Source: Lentzea californiensis (lineage in GTDB: Bacteria; Actinomycetota; Actinomycetes; Mycobacteriales; Pseudonocardiaceae). From it: DNA of 64,000 nucleotides. Each line of letters starts with the position of its first letter. Positions within the stretch are counted from its first letter, which is position 1. The position numbers were made by a program, and so were the translations under genes. The notes beneath the pieces are model-generated. The model was not told the DNA's origin. It saw only the letters and a program-made list of their open reading frames with translations, and made no database searches. Below are positions 24,111-33,915 of this stretch, piece after piece. Location of the stretch: positions 1,488,001-1,552,000 of the forward strand of contig NZ_JANBBE010000001.1 in NCBI RefSeq assembly GCF_024648825.1. Direction: 5' to 3'.

Positions 24111-25747
24111 CCGACCAGGTCGTCCGCGTCGACGATCTTGTACGCGTAGCCCTGCTCGGCCAGGAACCGCTGCCGGTGGGCGGCGTAGTCGGTGTCGAGC
24201 GTGTCGCGCGAGACGACCGAGTAGAAGTGCGCCTGCCGGCCGTCGCCCTTGGGGCGCAGGATGCGGCCGAGGCGCTGGGCCTCCTCCTGCCGCGACCCGA
24301 AGGTGCCGGACACCTGGATGGCGACGGACGCCTCGGGCAGGTCGATGGAGAAGTTCGCGACCTTGGACACCACCAGGGTGCGGAGCTCACCCTTGCGGAA
24401 CTGGTCGAAGAGCACCTCGCGCTCCTTGTTCTTCGTCGATCCCTTGATCACCGGCGCCCCCAGCTCCTCGCCCAGTTCGTCGAGCTGGTCCAGATAAGCA
24501 CCGATCACGAGCGTCGGCTCGCCGGGATGCCGCTCCAGCACCCGCTTGACCACCGCGATCTTGGTCCGGGCCGTCGAGCAGAGCTTGTAGCGCTCCTCCG
24601 GTTCGGCCGTCGCGTACTGCAGCCGCTCGTTGTCGGTGAGGGTCACCCGGACCTCGGTGCACTCGGCGGGGGCGATCCAGCCCTGCGCCTCGATGTCGCG
24701 CCACGGCACGTCGTACCGCTTCGGCCCGATCAACGAGAAGACGTCGCCCTCCTGGCCGTCCTCGCGCACCAGCGTCGCGGTGAGTCCGAGACGGCGGCGC
24801 GACTGCAGGTCGGCGGTCATCCGGAACACCGGCGCGGGCAGCAGGTGGACCTCGTCGTAGACGATCAGGCCCCAGTCGCGCGAGTCGAACAGGTCGAGGT
24901 GCTTGTACTCGCCCTTCGACTTGCGGGTGATCACCTGGTAGGTCGCGATCGTGACCGGGCGGATCTCCTTGCGCTCACCCGAGTACTCGCCGATCTCCTC
25001 CTCGGTGAGCGAGGTGCGCGCGATCAGCTCCCGCTTCCACTGCCGGCCAGCCACGGTGTTCGTGACCAGGATCAGCGTGGTCGCCTGGGCCTCGGCCATC
25101 GCCGCCGCGCCGACCAGCGTCTTGCCCGCGCCGCAGGGCAGCACGACGACGCCGCTGCCACCGGCCCAGAACGCCTGGGCGGCCATCCGCTGGTAGTCGC
25201 GCAGCTTCCAGTCGTTCTCCTCCAGCTCGATCGCGTGCGCCTCGCCGTCGACGTACCCGGCGTGGTCCTCGGCCGGCCACCCGACCTTGAGCAGCAGCTG
25301 CTTGACCCGCCCGCGCTCGCTCGGGTGCACGACGACGGTGTCGTCGTCGATGCGGGCCCCGAACATCGGCGCGATCTTCTTGTTGCGGAGCACCTCCTCG
25401 AGCACCGCGCGGTCGTTGGAGTGCAGGACCAGCCCGTGCACGGGGCTGTTGGTCAGCACCAGCCGCCCGAAGCGGCCCATCGTGTCGACCACGTCCACCA
25501 GCAGCGGCTGCGGCACCGGGTAGCGGCTGAACCGCACCAGCGCGTCGACCACCTGCTCGGCGTCGTGCCCGGCCGCTCGCGCGTTCCACAAGGCCAACGG
25601 CGTCACGCGATACGTGTGCACGTGCTCCGGAGCTCGCTCCAGCTCGGCGAACGGCGCGATGGACGTGCGCGCGTCGTTCGCGAGCGGGTGGTCGACCTCG
25701 AGCAGCAGCGTCTTGTCCGACTGGACGATCAATGGGCCATCGGTCAC
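24107..25747 (-). CDS. XPB/ERCC3-type superfamily 2 DNA helicase
   Basis: A 546-residue helicase. An N-terminal XPB-like damage-recognition region comes first. Walker A is VLPCGAGKTL (about 203-211), the DEVH box is at about 298-301, then GLTATLVREDGQEGD, and motif VI is EEAQRLGRILRPKGDG. Bacterial XPB unwinds DNA 3' to 5' and is linked to nucleotide excision repair. GTG 25747 starts MTDGPLIVQSDKTLLLEV. M. tuberculosis Rv0861c is the same type. A small coupled gene follows. Confidence 0.93.
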   Translation of the reverse strand: MTDGPLIVQSDKTLLLEVDHPLANDARTSIAPFAELERAPEHVHTYRVTPLALWNARAAGHDAEQVVDALVRFSRYPVPQPLLVDVVDTMGRFGRLVLTNSPVHGLVLHSNDRAVLEEVLRNKKIAPMFGARIDDDTVVVHPSERGRVKQLLLKVGWPAEDHAGYVDGEAHAIELEENDWKLRDYQRMAAQAFWAGGSGVVVLPCGAGKTLVGAAAMAEAQATTLILVTNTVAGRQWKRELIARTSLTEEEIGEYSGERKEIRPVTIATYQVITRKSKGEYKHLDLFDSRDWGLIVYDEVHLLPAPVFRMTADLQSRRRLGLTATLVREDGQEGDVFSLIGPKRYDVPWRDIEAQGWIAPAECTEVRVTLTDNERLQYATAEPEERYKLCSTARTKIAVVKRVLERHPGEPTLVIGAYLDQLDELGEELGAPVIKGSTKNKEREVLFDQFRKGELRTLVVSKVANFSIDLPEASVAIQVSGTFGSRQEEAQRLGRILRPKGDGRQAHFYSVVSRDTLDTDYAAHRQRFLAEQGYAYKIVDADDLVG

Positions 25748-25856
25748 GCCGACAAGTCTCCCTGACGACGCCAAATGCGTTCGACCTGCGTCAACTGGTG
25801 ACGACAACTGTGAGGCGACACACGAAGCCAACATGCCGTGTCGTACGTTCTCGCCC

Positions 25857-26444
25857 ATGAGCACCGAGTCGACTGATCCCGTCGAGCCGCCGGCCGTGGT
25901 GACCCCGGAACCCGCGGAGACCGAGACCGACGAGTCGCCCAACAAGAACAGCTGGCTGAAGTTCGCCATCGTCGGTGTGCTGGCGGTCGTGCTCGTCGGC
26001 GGCGGTGTGTGGGCGCTGACGGCACTCAACAGCACCGGTGTCGGTGACTGCGTCAGCGCCTCGCCCAAGGACGTGGACAAGCCGGACGGCGACTGGAACA
26101 TCTCGACGAAGAGCTGCGACGACGCCGCTGCCACGCACCGGGTCGCCGCCGTGCTGGCCAACGCCGAGGACCAGTGCCCCGCCGAGGGCATCTACGAGCA
26201 GATGCAGTCGGGCGGCGACAAGTCGATGTGCCTGATGCCGAACCTCGCCGAGGGCAACTGCTACACGTCGAGCGACGACGGCGCCTTCAAGAAGGAGGCC
26301 TGCACCACGGAGTCGCCCGTGAAGATCGTGAAGAAGGTCGACGGGCTGCCCGAGGAGGGCTCGGTGTGCCCCGAGGGCTCCAGCGAGCTGCGGTTCAGCG
26401 AGCCGGCGTCGGTCTACTGCATGGGTGTCCACGAAGGATCCTGA
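25857..26444 (+). CDS. LppU-like membrane-anchored Cys-rich protein, paralogue 1 of 4
   Basis: A 195-residue protein. An acidic Pro/Glu-rich N-terminus (about 30 residues, inside) leads to one membrane segment (LKFAIVGVLAVVLVGGGVWA), then an extracellular domain with Cys at regular places: GVGDCVSAS, CDDAAATHRVAAVL, QCPAEGIYEQ, MCLMPNLAEGNCY and a C-terminal YCM. The same Cys framework recurs in the next three genes. It resembles the LppU/SCO3897 group of actinobacterial surface proteins of unknown role. It is divergent from the XPB helicase gene. Confidence 0.75.
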   Translation: MSTESTDPVEPPAVVTPEPAETETDESPNKNSWLKFAIVGVLAVVLVGGGVWALTALNSTGVGDCVSASPKDVDKPDGDWNISTKSCDDAAATHRVAAVLANAEDQCPAEGIYEQMQSGGDKSMCLMPNLAEGNCYTSSDDGAFKKEACTTESPVKIVKKVDGLPEEGSVCPEGSSELRFSEPASVYCMGVHEGS

Positions 26445-26494
26445 TCGGGTGAACTCGGTTGAGTTGACCCCTCTCTGACGCCGATACCCAGGCC

Positions 26495-26977
26495 ATGAAG
26501 AAGGTCGGCCTGGGTATCGCCGCTGTCCTCGCGTTCCTGCTGCTCGGCGGGTTCGTCGTGAACCAGCTCGGCGACGTGGCCGAGGCGGCGCGGGCGGGCG
26601 ACTGCGCGCGGATCTCCGGCGCGTTCGACAACCCGACCTACCAGGCGCTCGACTGCGGTTCCGAGCAGGCGAACGTCAAGATCGCCAAGGTCCTCGACTG
26701 GAACGAGAAGGCCTGCCCGTCCGGCGGCATGGACTACTCGACGTACACGGGCGACGCCACTCTGTGCCTCATGCCGAACTTCGTCGAGGGCGCCTGCTAC
26801 GGCCAGAACCCCGAGAGCGGCATCGCGAAGGTCGACTGCTCCACGAAGGACTCGGTGAAGGTCGCCAAGGTGTTCAGCGGCAAGGCCGACCGCACCGTCT
26901 GCGGCGACTCGCGCGCGGCGGTCTTCCCCGAGCCCGCGATCACCTTCTGCCTGGAGCGCGGCGGCCAGAAGCAGTGA
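26495..26977 (+). CDS. LppU-like membrane-anchored Cys-rich protein, paralogue 2 of 4
   Basis: A 160-residue protein with a very short cytoplasmic start (MKKVG), a membrane segment (LGIAAVLAFLLLGGFVVNQL) and the shared outer domain: RAGDCARISGAF, YQALDCGSEQANVKIAKVL, ACPSGGMDYSTYTGD, LCLMPNFVEGACYGQ and EPAITFCLERG. The Cys spacing matches that of its neighbours, so paired disulfides are likely. It lies 50 bases after paralogue 1, close enough to share a transcript. Confidence 0.75.
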   Translation: MKKVGLGIAAVLAFLLLGGFVVNQLGDVAEAARAGDCARISGAFDNPTYQALDCGSEQANVKIAKVLDWNEKACPSGGMDYSTYTGDATLCLMPNFVEGACYGQNPESGIAKVDCSTKDSVKVAKVFSGKADRTVCGDSRAAVFPEPAITFCLERGGQKQ

Positions 26978-27166
26978 CTCCGTCCGGATCGGACAGCACT
27001 GACGGTCGCCGATCCCTTGTGGACGGAAGCCGTCCGCTGCCCGTCAGGTTCTCGCCGTAACGTTTCCGTAAAGCTCCAGCGCTTTGCTGCGCCACATGGC
27101 ACTGTCTGCTCCGGCTGTGTCGGGGGGCATGGGCCATCTGGGGTATTTGGGAAATGAGAGAACCGC

Positions 27167-27724
27167 ATGAGCACGACTGAATCCGCTTCGCCCGCGTCAG
27201 CGCCGGAGCCCACGCAGGAGCCGCGCCGAAGAAGTCGAGCATCGGCAAGCGGATCCTGACCTACGTCGTCGGCCTGATCGTCGTCGGCGGCGCGTTCTAC
27301 GCGTTCAACTACTTCAGCAGTGACGTCGCGCAGGCGAAGGCCGGCGACTGCGCCGCCGTCTCCGGCACGTCGACCAGCCCCTGAGTACAAGCCGGTCGAC
27401 TGCGGTGCCGCCGAGGCGAACTACACGGTCGGCAAGGCCGGCGGCACGAGCGAGGTGTGCGGCAAGGGCTACGACGAGTACACGCAGTCGCAGCGCCGCG
27501 GCCCGAAGACGAAGCTGTGCCTCGCGCCGCTTCTCGCCGAGGGCAAGTGCTACGCCGAGAACACCGGTGGCGTCGGCGCGAAGGCCGTCGAGTGCGGCGG
27601 GTCGGCCGCCTTCAAGGTGACCAAGACCGTCAAGGACACCGCCGCGCCGCAGTGCGCGGAGGGTGAGGAGCCGCAGTCCTTCCCCGAGGCGAAGCTGCAC
27701 TACTGCCTTGGGGCACCCGCGTAA
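27167..27724 (+). pseudogene. LppU-like paralogue 3 of 4, interrupted by two compensating frameshifts
   Basis: Starting at ATG 27167 the frame gives an acidic Pro/Ser-rich start, then stops at 27257-27259. The expected continuation (KKSSIGKRILTYVVGLIVVG and AQAKAGDCAAVSGT) is in another frame from about 27226, which stops at 27382-27384. The rest (EYKPVDCGAAEANYTVGKAG through the C-terminal LHYCLGAPA) returns to the first frame. So a one-base loss near 27225 and a one-base gain near 27380 would explain it. The sequence between is well kept, so recent mutation or assembly error is likely. All other family features are present. Confidence 0.65.
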
Positions 27725-27736
27725 CAGGCTTGATCC

Positions 27737-27777
27737 AGCGAAACCCGGAGTCGTGTCCCCACGGCTCCGGTTTCGCT
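27737..27777 (+). terminator. Hairpin between LppU-like paralogues 3 and 4
   Basis: AGCGAAACCCGGAG (27737-27750) pairs with CTCCGGTTTCGCT (27765-27777) with one bulged C. It lies 13 bases after the stop of paralogue 3. Confidence 0.6.
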
Positions 27778-27809
27778 GTCTTTCGCGTGACTCATCCGAG
27801 AGGAATCCA

Positions 27810-28622
27810 GTGACCGACCCCAACTACCCCCAGCAGCCAGGGCCTTACGGACCGCCTCCCGGTGGACAGCCGCAGCAGCCGTACGGCCAGCAGCCCGGCC
27901 AGCCCAACCCGTACGGTCAGCCGCCCCAGCAGGGCTACCCCGGCCAGCCCGGTCAGCCCTACGGCCAGCCCGGCGACCCGTACGCCCAGCAGCCGGGCCA
28001 GTACGGCCCGCCTCCCGGCCAGATGCCCGGCCAGCCCCTGGGCCAGCCGATGCCCTACGGCCCGCCCCCCAAGAAGAGCGGCGCCGGCAAGATCATCGGT
28101 TCGATCGTCAGCATCGTCGTGCTCATCGGCGTCGGCTTCCTGGTCAAGGCCCTGATCAGCGGTGGCCTGAGCGCCATCACCGAGCCGTCGGCCAAGGCGG
28201 GCGACTGCGCGAGCGTCACGGGCACCACGTTCAGCCCGAAGTACAAGAAGGTCGACTGCTCCGCGGCCGAGGCGAACTACTTCATCGCCAAGGTCATGAA
28301 GTCCACGTCGGAGGCGTGCCCGAGCGAGGACTACGCCGAGTACACCGAGTCCGGCCGCCGCAGCTCGTCGCTGAAGCTCTGCCTCGTCGAGAAGCTCGAA
28401 GAGGGCAAGTGCTACGAGGAAGAGCTCGTGAAGATGAACATGGAGGGCATGAAGCCCGTCGACTGCTCCAAGGGCAACAACGAGTTCGCCGTCCAGAAGG
28501 TCCTGAAGGTCGAGAAGGTCGTCAGGGCGGCGACCGCGGACTGCGGTGAGGCGACGGCCATCGCCTACGCGGAACCCGCGCCGGGCATCACCTACTGCAT
28601 CTCGGCCGCCGGCGGCCAGTGA
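27810..28622 (+). CDS. LppU-like membrane-anchored Cys-rich protein, paralogue 4 of 4, with Pro/Gln-rich N-terminus
   Basis: A 270-residue protein from GTG 27810 with GAGAGGAA upstream. About 85 residues of Pro/Gly/Gln/Tyr repeats (units such as [17 protein letters not shown]) form a disordered cytoplasmic tail, as in many actinobacterial membrane proteins. A membrane segment ([20 protein letters not shown]) and the shared Cys-rich outer domain follow ([62 protein letters not shown]). The long tail sets it apart from its neighbours and may bind a partner inside the cell. Confidence 0.78.
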   Translation: MTDPNYPQQPGPYGPPPGGQPQQPYGQQPGQPNPYGQPPQQGYPGQPGQPYGQPGDPYAQQPGQYGPPPGQMPGQPLGQPMPYGPPPKKSGAGKIIGSIVSIVVLIGVGFLVKALISGGLSAITEPSAKAGDCASVTGTTFSPKYKKVDCSAAEANYFIAKVMKSTSEACPSEDYAEYTESGRRSSSLKLCLVEKLEEGKCYEEELVKMNMEGMKPVDCSKGNNEFAVQKVLKVEKVVRAATADCGEATAIAYAEPAPGITYCISAAGGQ

Positions 28623-28632
28623 TCGCACGAAA

Positions 28633-28664
28633 AATGGCGGGCCGGTTCTCCGGTCCGCCATTTC
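28633..28664. terminator. Bidirectional hairpin terminator
   Basis: AAATGGCGGGCCGG (28633-28646) pairs with CCGGTCCGCCATTT (28651-28664) around a TTCT loop, one G-T pair in 14. A-rich and T-rich flanks let it work for both the LppU-like gene and the convergent binding-protein gene. Confidence 0.8.
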
Positions 28665-28680
28665 TCATGCCGAGGAACAA

Positions 28681-29658
28681 CTAGTTCGTCGTGCCGGGTG
28701 GTAGTAGCTGCTGCACGTCCAGACGCCCGGAAAGCACGTCCTCGGTGTCCATCATGTCGGCGACGCGCTGAAGCCGGATCGGGTTCAGCGACAGCGGGAA
28801 CGTGCCCACCGACACGAGGGCCGCGGTCGGTGCGTCGACGTCCGCGTAGCTGGTCAGCGAGTCCTGCACGGCGAGCTTGTTGGCCTGCGCGCGCTGCTGC
28901 GCCTCGCGCAGCACGTCCCGGAACACCTTCAGCGTCTTCGGGTTCGCGTCGGCGAACTTCTTCGACGACGCGTAGCCGGACATCGGGAAGTCCAGTGTCG
29001 GGCCGCGGGCGGTGTCGGTGACGATCTTCGCGCCGATCTTGCGCTGCGCCTTCGTGATGAAGGGCTCGATCATGAACGCCGCGTCGACCTGGCCGGCCGT
29101 CAGCGCGGCCTCCATGTCGGCGAACGCCATCGGCTTGAACTTGATCTTCTGCTTCTCGACCGCGGCGGTGTCCAGCACGGCACGCGTGGTCAGCGCGCCG
29201 ATGTCGGTCTCGCTGTTCACGGCGATGGTCGGAGCCGACTTCGCGCCGGGGTCGTCGTAGTCCGACTTCGAGTCCGCGACCAGCGCCATCGAGTTCGGGC
29301 CGGCCTGGTAGGCCTCACCCTGCAGCTGCAGTTCGGTGCCCTCGGCGACCGCGCGGAAGAGGCTGACGTGCGTCGCCCACGTGAGGTCGAGCGTGGTGTC
29401 CAGCTGCTTGATGGCCTCTGCCTCGGTGGGCTGGGGGACCAGGTTGACCTGCAGGCCGGCCTTCTCGAACAGCTTCTCGGTCAGCGCGATCCGCAACGGG
29501 GCCACGTCGACGACAGGCAGCACGCCGATGCGGATGACGTTGCGCTCCACGTCCGCGTCGCCGCCGCTCGACGAACTTCCGAACAGGCCGCAGCTCGCGG
29601 TCAGGACACACGTGATGAGCACTGCAGCTAGCCGCAGGGCTGTGGCTCGGGTAGCCAT
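28681..29658 (-). CDS. ABC transporter substrate-binding lipoprotein, SsuA/NMT1-like
   Basis: A 325-residue protein with the lipoprotein signal MATRATALRLAAVLITCVLT then ASCG. The mature domain (IRIGVLPVVDVAPLRIALTE, KLFEKAGLQVNLVPQPTEAE, then TAGQVDAAFMIEPFITKAQR) matches periplasmic-binding proteins for sulfonates, nitrate or thiamine precursors. No permease or ATPase gene is adjacent, so it is an orphan binding protein here. The ligand is unknown. Confidence 0.85.
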   Translation of the reverse strand: MATRATALRLAAVLITCVLTASCGLFGSSSSGGDADVERNVIRIGVLPVVDVAPLRIALTEKLFEKAGLQVNLVPQPTEAEAIKQLDTTLDLTWATHVSLFRAVAEGTELQLQGEAYQAGPNSMALVADSKSDYDDPGAKSAPTIAVNSETDIGALTTRAVLDTAAVEKQKIKFKPMAFADMEAALTAGQVDAAFMIEPFITKAQRKIGAKIVTDTARGPTLDFPMSGYASSKKFADANPKTLKVFRDVLREAQQRAQANKLAVQDSLTSYADVDAPTAALVSVGTFPLSLNPIRLQRVADMMDTEDVLSGRLDVQQLLPPGTTN

Positions 29659-30037
29659 GGCACCTCTCGCCGGTAGGGCTTAAGTAGCATCGATTTGATC
29701 AGTGAGTGTCGTTACAGACCGGGTCCTCCGCAGCCCCAACTGGGCGTTCCGACGGAGGCGAAGCATGCCGACAACCGGGGATGTTAACCACCTGAACGTA
29801 TGAAACGACACCCCATCCCGATACGGTGAGTGCTTCTGGAGACTTCCCCCAGGGTGGGGGTGACCATTACCCTTCCGGCTCGGGTGGCACTGGTCGTAGT
29901 AGACCGACGTGTCTTCAGACGGGGTAGGGCGCCTCACCGGGCGAACGACCTCTGTGCTGCAATTCGGCCCGTTTGACGAGTCCATGCTCGGTCCTGGGGA
30001 GAGACCGGGACACTGCTGCTGGAAGAGGAAGCCCAGA
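29659..30037. other. Divergent intergenic leader between binding protein and conservon
   Basis: A 379-base gap holding the leftward promoter of the binding-protein gene and the rightward promoter of the conservon. An open frame from 29909 runs into cvnA, but its first 43 residues look non-native. A run of G near 29850-29861 and T/A-richer DNA near 29680-29720 are visible. No repeat or structured RNA was recognised. Confidence 0.4.
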
Positions 30038-33000
30038 GTGGCCCGACGTGAGAGAGGTCCCAGCCAGTTTGGCGTGGGTGACACCACACGCTCCGAAAGG
30101 CCCGAATCGGGTGACGGACTGGCTGCGCTGGGTAACGGACCGATGAACGTGACACCGGACCCGGTGAAGCACGACTCCGGCCCCGGATCCACCCGATCCG
30201 CGGGCTGGCGCCTGCGCAACTGGCGGTTGCGCACGAAGCTGCTCGCCGTTCTGCTCATCCCGACGGTCTGTGCGCTCGCCCTGGGTGGTCTGCGAGTCCG
30301 CAGCGACCTCCAGGCCGCGACGGAGTTCAACAACCTCGCGAACCAGATCCGCCTCGAGACCGCGGTCGCGGACCTGGTGCAGCAGCTGCAGCGCGAACGC
30401 GACCTGTCGGTCAGCTACGTCGCGTCGAACAAGAAGGTCGACAGGGTCGTCCTCGAGCGGCAGCTGCGCCGCGTGAACGACACGAGCGAGGCGTTCAGCA
30501 ACAGGATCGCCGAGCTCAGCTCCGACCTGAACTCGGCTGCCGTCGAGCGCTTCCAGGTCGCGGCCAAGCAGCTCGACCGCCTGAACAGCCTCCGCAACTC
30601 GGTGCGCGACACGCAGTACCCCGCCGAGGCCGTTCAGCGCACCTACTCGGAGTCCATCGAGACGCTCCTCGCCCTCGGTGAGCAGACGATCTCCGAGATC
30701 AACGACCCGGAACTGGTGCGACTGCACCTGACCACGAACGCCATCGCGCGCATCAAGGAGCAGGAGTCGCTCAAGCGGGCGATCCTCCTGGACGTCTTCC
30801 AGCGCAAGGCGTTCACACCGTCCCAGCTGCGATCGCTGCAGGCGGCGGACGCCGAGCTCGAAGCGGCCCGCAACGACTTCCGCAAGTCCGCGACGCCCGA
30901 GCAGGCCAAGATCTACGACGACACCGTCACCGGCCTCATCGTCGACAACGCGAACGACATGCAGGAATCGGCGATCAACCAGCAGGCGGGCCAGAAGGAC
31001 TTCACGCAGGTCACGCCCGAGAAGTGGGACATCGCCGCCACGCTGACGGTCAACCTGACCCGTGACGTCGAGAACCTGCTGGTCGAGCAGCTGCAGACCA
31101 AGACCGACGACCTGGCGGGCGACACGCGCACCAGGGCGTACGTCGAGTCCGGCATCGTGCTCGTGATCCTCGCGCTCGCGTTGCTGATGGCGCTGTTCGT
31201 CGCCCGCTCGATCCTCAACCCGCTGCGCACGCTGCGCCGCACGGCCCTCGACGTCGCCGACCACGGTCTCCCGGACGCGGTCGAGCGGATCCTCGCGGAC
31301 CCGAACCCGGAGAACGCGGCCAAGACCGCCGTCGAGCCGGTGCCGGTGCACACGCGGGAAGAGATCGGTCAGGTGGCGCGCGCGTTCGACGCGGTGCACG
31401 GTGAAGCGGTGCGACTGGCCGCCCAGCAGGCCCTCCTGCGTGACAACGTCAACGCGATGTTCGTCAACCTGTCACGTCGTTCGCAGGCCCTGGTCGAGCG
31501 CCAGCTGAACCTGATCGACCGGCTCGAGCAGGACGAGCAGGACCCGGACCAGCTGGCCTCGCTGTTCGAGCTGGACCACCTCGCGACCCGCATGCGCCGC
31601 AACTCGGAGAACCTCCTGGTCCTCTCGGGTACGGACCTCTCGCGGCGCCTGACCCGGCCCGTCCCGGCCGCCGAGGTCCTCGGCGCCGCGGTCTCCGAGG
31701 TCGAGCAGTACGCCCGCGTGCAGGTCGGTCAGACCCCGGACCTCACGGTCCAGGGCCGCGCGGTCAACGACCTCGTGCACCTCATCGCCGAGCTGCTGGA
31801 CAACGCCACGGCGTTCTCCGACCCGGTCACCAAGGTCACCGTTCGCACGGCGAAGACCCGCAAGGGCGAGCTGGCGATCGAGATCCAGGACCGCGGCGTG
31901 GGCATGGGCGAGCAGGAGATCATCGACGCCAACGAGCGGCTGGCCGACCCGCCGGACGTCGACGTCGCCGTCTCCCGCCGGATGGGCCTGTACGTGGTCG
32001 CGCGGCTCGCCAAGCGCCACGACATCAAGGTCCGCCTGCGCGGCAACGAGGACATCGAGGGCGGCACGACGGCACTGGTGATCGTGCCGGAGACGCTCAC
32101 CGCGATCCCCGGCCAGGCGCCGGTCTCGACCCCGCCGTCCGGTTCCGGTTCGCTGGCCTCCGCGTTCGGCATGTCGCCGACCGCGTCGGCACCGGCGATG
32201 CCGATGCCGATGCCGCCGTCCGAGCACACGACGGAGATCGGCACCACCGCGGTCAGGGCCAGCGGCATCGCCGGCGCCTTCGGCGGTGCGACCGGTGTCA
32301 CGCCGCGGATCGACGAGTCGAGCCCGAGCAACCCGGGCATCCCGGTCAACTTCGTGCCCAGCTCGCTCACCGACACCGGTGCGGGCGCGACGGCGATCCC
32401 CGTGTACAGCGACCCGCCGATCGAGGACGCGACGCCGTCCGAGCGGTGGCGTCGTGACCAGCTCGCGGCGGTCGACCCGGAGAGCTCGTTCGAGTCCACC
32501 CTCTTCACGGCCTACGAGGACCGCAACGAGGAGGCCGGCGAGATCTCCTTCGAGCCGGGCTACGAGACCACCCAGTTCGTGCCGATCCCGCCGATCGAGG
32601 ACGAGCCCGTCTCGTCCAACGGCATCTCACGCGCCTCGGCCGACGAGGGTCGTCTCGACATCGGGATGGGTCACCGCAACGGGACCTCGGAAGCCTCGCG
32701 CAAGAAGATCGAGCACGACCTGGACGCCCCGACCGAACGCCTCCCGATCTACGAGGCCGTCCTGTCGCAGTGGTTCCAGGCCGTGGGCAGTGAGACGTCC
32801 GCCTCGACGGCCCAGCCGGTCCGTGCGACCGCTGAGGACGACGCACCGGCCGCCACCAACGGGCACGTCGCGTCGAAGCTCGGAGGGACGGACAAGGGCT
32901 CTGTCGAGTACATCGACGAGCCCCCGACGATCCCGCCGCTCTCGGACGGGCCCGAACCGGAGCTGCCGACCCGATCTCGCAAGCCTGTACCGGCGGTGGC

Positions 33001-33469
33001 ACCCACCACCACGTCGGCCGCTGGTCTTCCGGTGCGCACGCCGCGCTCGAAGGTCCAGCCGGCGGCCGAGGAAGTACCCGCACCCGCCGAGCAGGAGCGA
33101 GTTGTGGAACCCGAGCCCGTTGTGGAGGAGACTCCAGCGGCGGCACCTACTTCCGAGTCGGCTTGGCAATCGCCTGCCGATGAGGGATGGCACGCGGCTC
33201 AGGCGTTGTTGAACAAGACGCCGGATACGAAGACCACGGCAGGACTGCCGAAACGGACACCCAAGGCTCAGCTCGTGCCAGGATCTGCAGCACCCAAGCC
33301 GCAGTCCCTGACGTCGACAGCGCAGCGCCCGCCGCTGCCGCCCCGTACCGCAGACGCGGTGCGCGGACGGATGTCGAGCCTGCAGAGTGGTGTCAAGCGA
33401 GGCCGGCACGCATTGATCGAGGCATACGCTGGTGACCAATCGAGCCGGCAGAACGAGGAGCAGGAGTGA
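30038..33469 (+). CDS. cvnA: Conservon sensor kinase-like protein CvnA (nitrate/nitrite-sensing domain)
   Basis: About 1143 residues. GTG 30038 has GGAAGAGGAA upstream; GTG/ATG starts at 29909 or 30143 are possible. Membrane segment 1 ([20 protein letters not shown]) is followed by a helical outer domain of about 290 residues (NIT-type, [20 protein letters not shown]) and membrane segment 2 ([20 protein letters not shown]). The cytoplasmic ATPase domain has [14 protein letters not shown] and [13 protein letters not shown] but no HisKA phosphoacceptor. The last 400 residues are disordered and Pro/Glu-rich. In conservons this protein works with a Roadblock protein, a DUF742 protein and a Ras-like GTPase in a membrane complex likened to G-protein signalling. 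Confidence 0.92.
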   Translation: MARRERGPSQFGVGDTTRSERPESGDGLAALGNGPMNVTPDPVKHDSGPGSTRSAGWRLRNWRLRTKLLAVLLIPTVCALALGGLRVRSDLQAATEFNNLANQIRLETAVADLVQQLQRERDLSVSYVASNKKVDRVVLERQLRRVNDTSEAFSNRIAELSSDLNSAAVERFQVAAKQLDRLNSLRNSVRDTQYPAEAVQRTYSESIETLLALGEQTISEINDPELVRLHLTTNAIARIKEQESLKRAILLDVFQRKAFTPSQLRSLQAADAELEAARNDFRKSATPEQAKIYDDTVTGLIVDNANDMQESAINQQAGQKDFTQVTPEKWDIAATLTVNLTRDVENLLVEQLQTKTDDLAGDTRTRAYVESGIVLVILALALLMALFVARSILNPLRTLRRTALDVADHGLPDAVERILADPNPENAAKTAVEPVPVHTREEIGQVARAFDAVHGEAVRLAAQQALLRDNVNAMFVNLSRRSQALVERQLNLIDRLEQDEQDPDQLASLFELDHLATRMRRNSENLLVLSGTDLSRRLTRPVPAAEVLGAAVSEVEQYARVQVGQTPDLTVQGRAVNDLVHLIAELLDNATAFSDPVTKVTVRTAKTRKGELAIEIQDRGVGMGEQEIIDANERLADPPDVDVAVSRRMGLYVVARLAKRHDIKVRLRGNEDIEGGTTALVIVPETLTAIPGQAPVSTPPSGSGSLASAFGMSPTASAPAMPMPMPPSEHTTEIGTTAVRASGIAGAFGGATGVTPRIDESSPSNPGIPVNFVPSSLTDTGAGATAIPVYSDPPIEDATPSERWRRDQLAAVDPESSFESTLFTAYEDRNEEAGEISFEPGYETTQFVPIPPIEDEPVSSNGISRASADEGRLDIGMGHRNGTSEASRKKIEHDLDAPTERLPIYEAVLSQWFQAVGSETSASTAQPVRATAEDDAPAATNGHVASKLGGTDKGSVEYIDEPPTIPPLSDGPEPELPTRSRKPVPAVAPTTTSAAGLPVRTPRSKVQPAAEEVPAPAEQERVVEPEPVVEETPAAAPTSESAWQSPADEGWHAAQALLNKTPDTKTTAGLPKRTPKAQLVPGSAAPKPQSLTSTAQRPPLPPRTADAVRGRMSSLQSGVKRGRHALIEAYAGDQSSRQNEEQE

Positions 33470-33885
33470 CGACCGCAGCGCAGCCAGGCAGCTTTGGTTG
33501 GCTTATCACCGACTTCGTGCGGAGGGTGCCCGGAGTGGCACATTCCGTTGTGGTGTCCGCGGACGGGCTGTTGCTCGCGGGATCCCAGGGCCTGCCCCGG
33601 GACCGTGCAGAGCAGCTTTCCGCGGTCGCGTCCGGACTGGTCAGCCTCACCCAGGGTGCTGCCCGCTGCTTCGAAGCAGGCGGGGTCAACCAGACGGTCG
33701 TCGAGATGGAGCGGGGCTACCTGTTCCTCATGTCGATCAGTGACGGTTCTTGCCTTGCCGTCCTGGCGGCACCCAACTGCGACATCGGCCTCGTGGCCTA
33801 CGAGATGACGCTGTTGGTGGAGAGAGTCGGTCAACAACTCACCCCTGAGCTGCGCGCGCAGCTTCAGGGCGTGGTCCGTCGCTAG
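33466..33885 (+). CDS. cvnB: Roadblock/LC7-domain protein CvnB
   Basis: A 139-residue protein from GTG 33466 (GTGA overlap with cvnA). It has the Roadblock fold: [39 protein letters not shown], then [20 protein letters not shown]. In conservons it is thought to regulate the CvnD GTPase and link it to the kinase-like protein. The C-terminus ([15 protein letters not shown]) is the usual ending. Confidence 0.94.
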   Translation: MTTAAQPGSFGWLITDFVRRVPGVAHSVVVSADGLLLAGSQGLPRDRAEQLSAVASGLVSLTQGAARCFEAGGVNQTVVEMERGYLFLMSISDGSCLAVLAAPNCDIGLVAYEMTLLVERVGQQLTPELRAQLQGVVRR

Positions 33886-33915
33886 ACCTCATCTGAAGTT
33901 CAGGGGTGAGAACCA

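Noticed and set aside
24026-25765. 579-residue open frame antisense to XPB helicase
   Set aside because: Low-complexity mirror of the helicase gene, which has all helicase motifs.
27843-28070. Short repeats (CAGCCCGGCCAG-like) that could look like a CRISPR array
   Set aside because: They code for the Pro/Gln/Gly tail of paralogue 4 in frame and have no constant repeat or spacer length.
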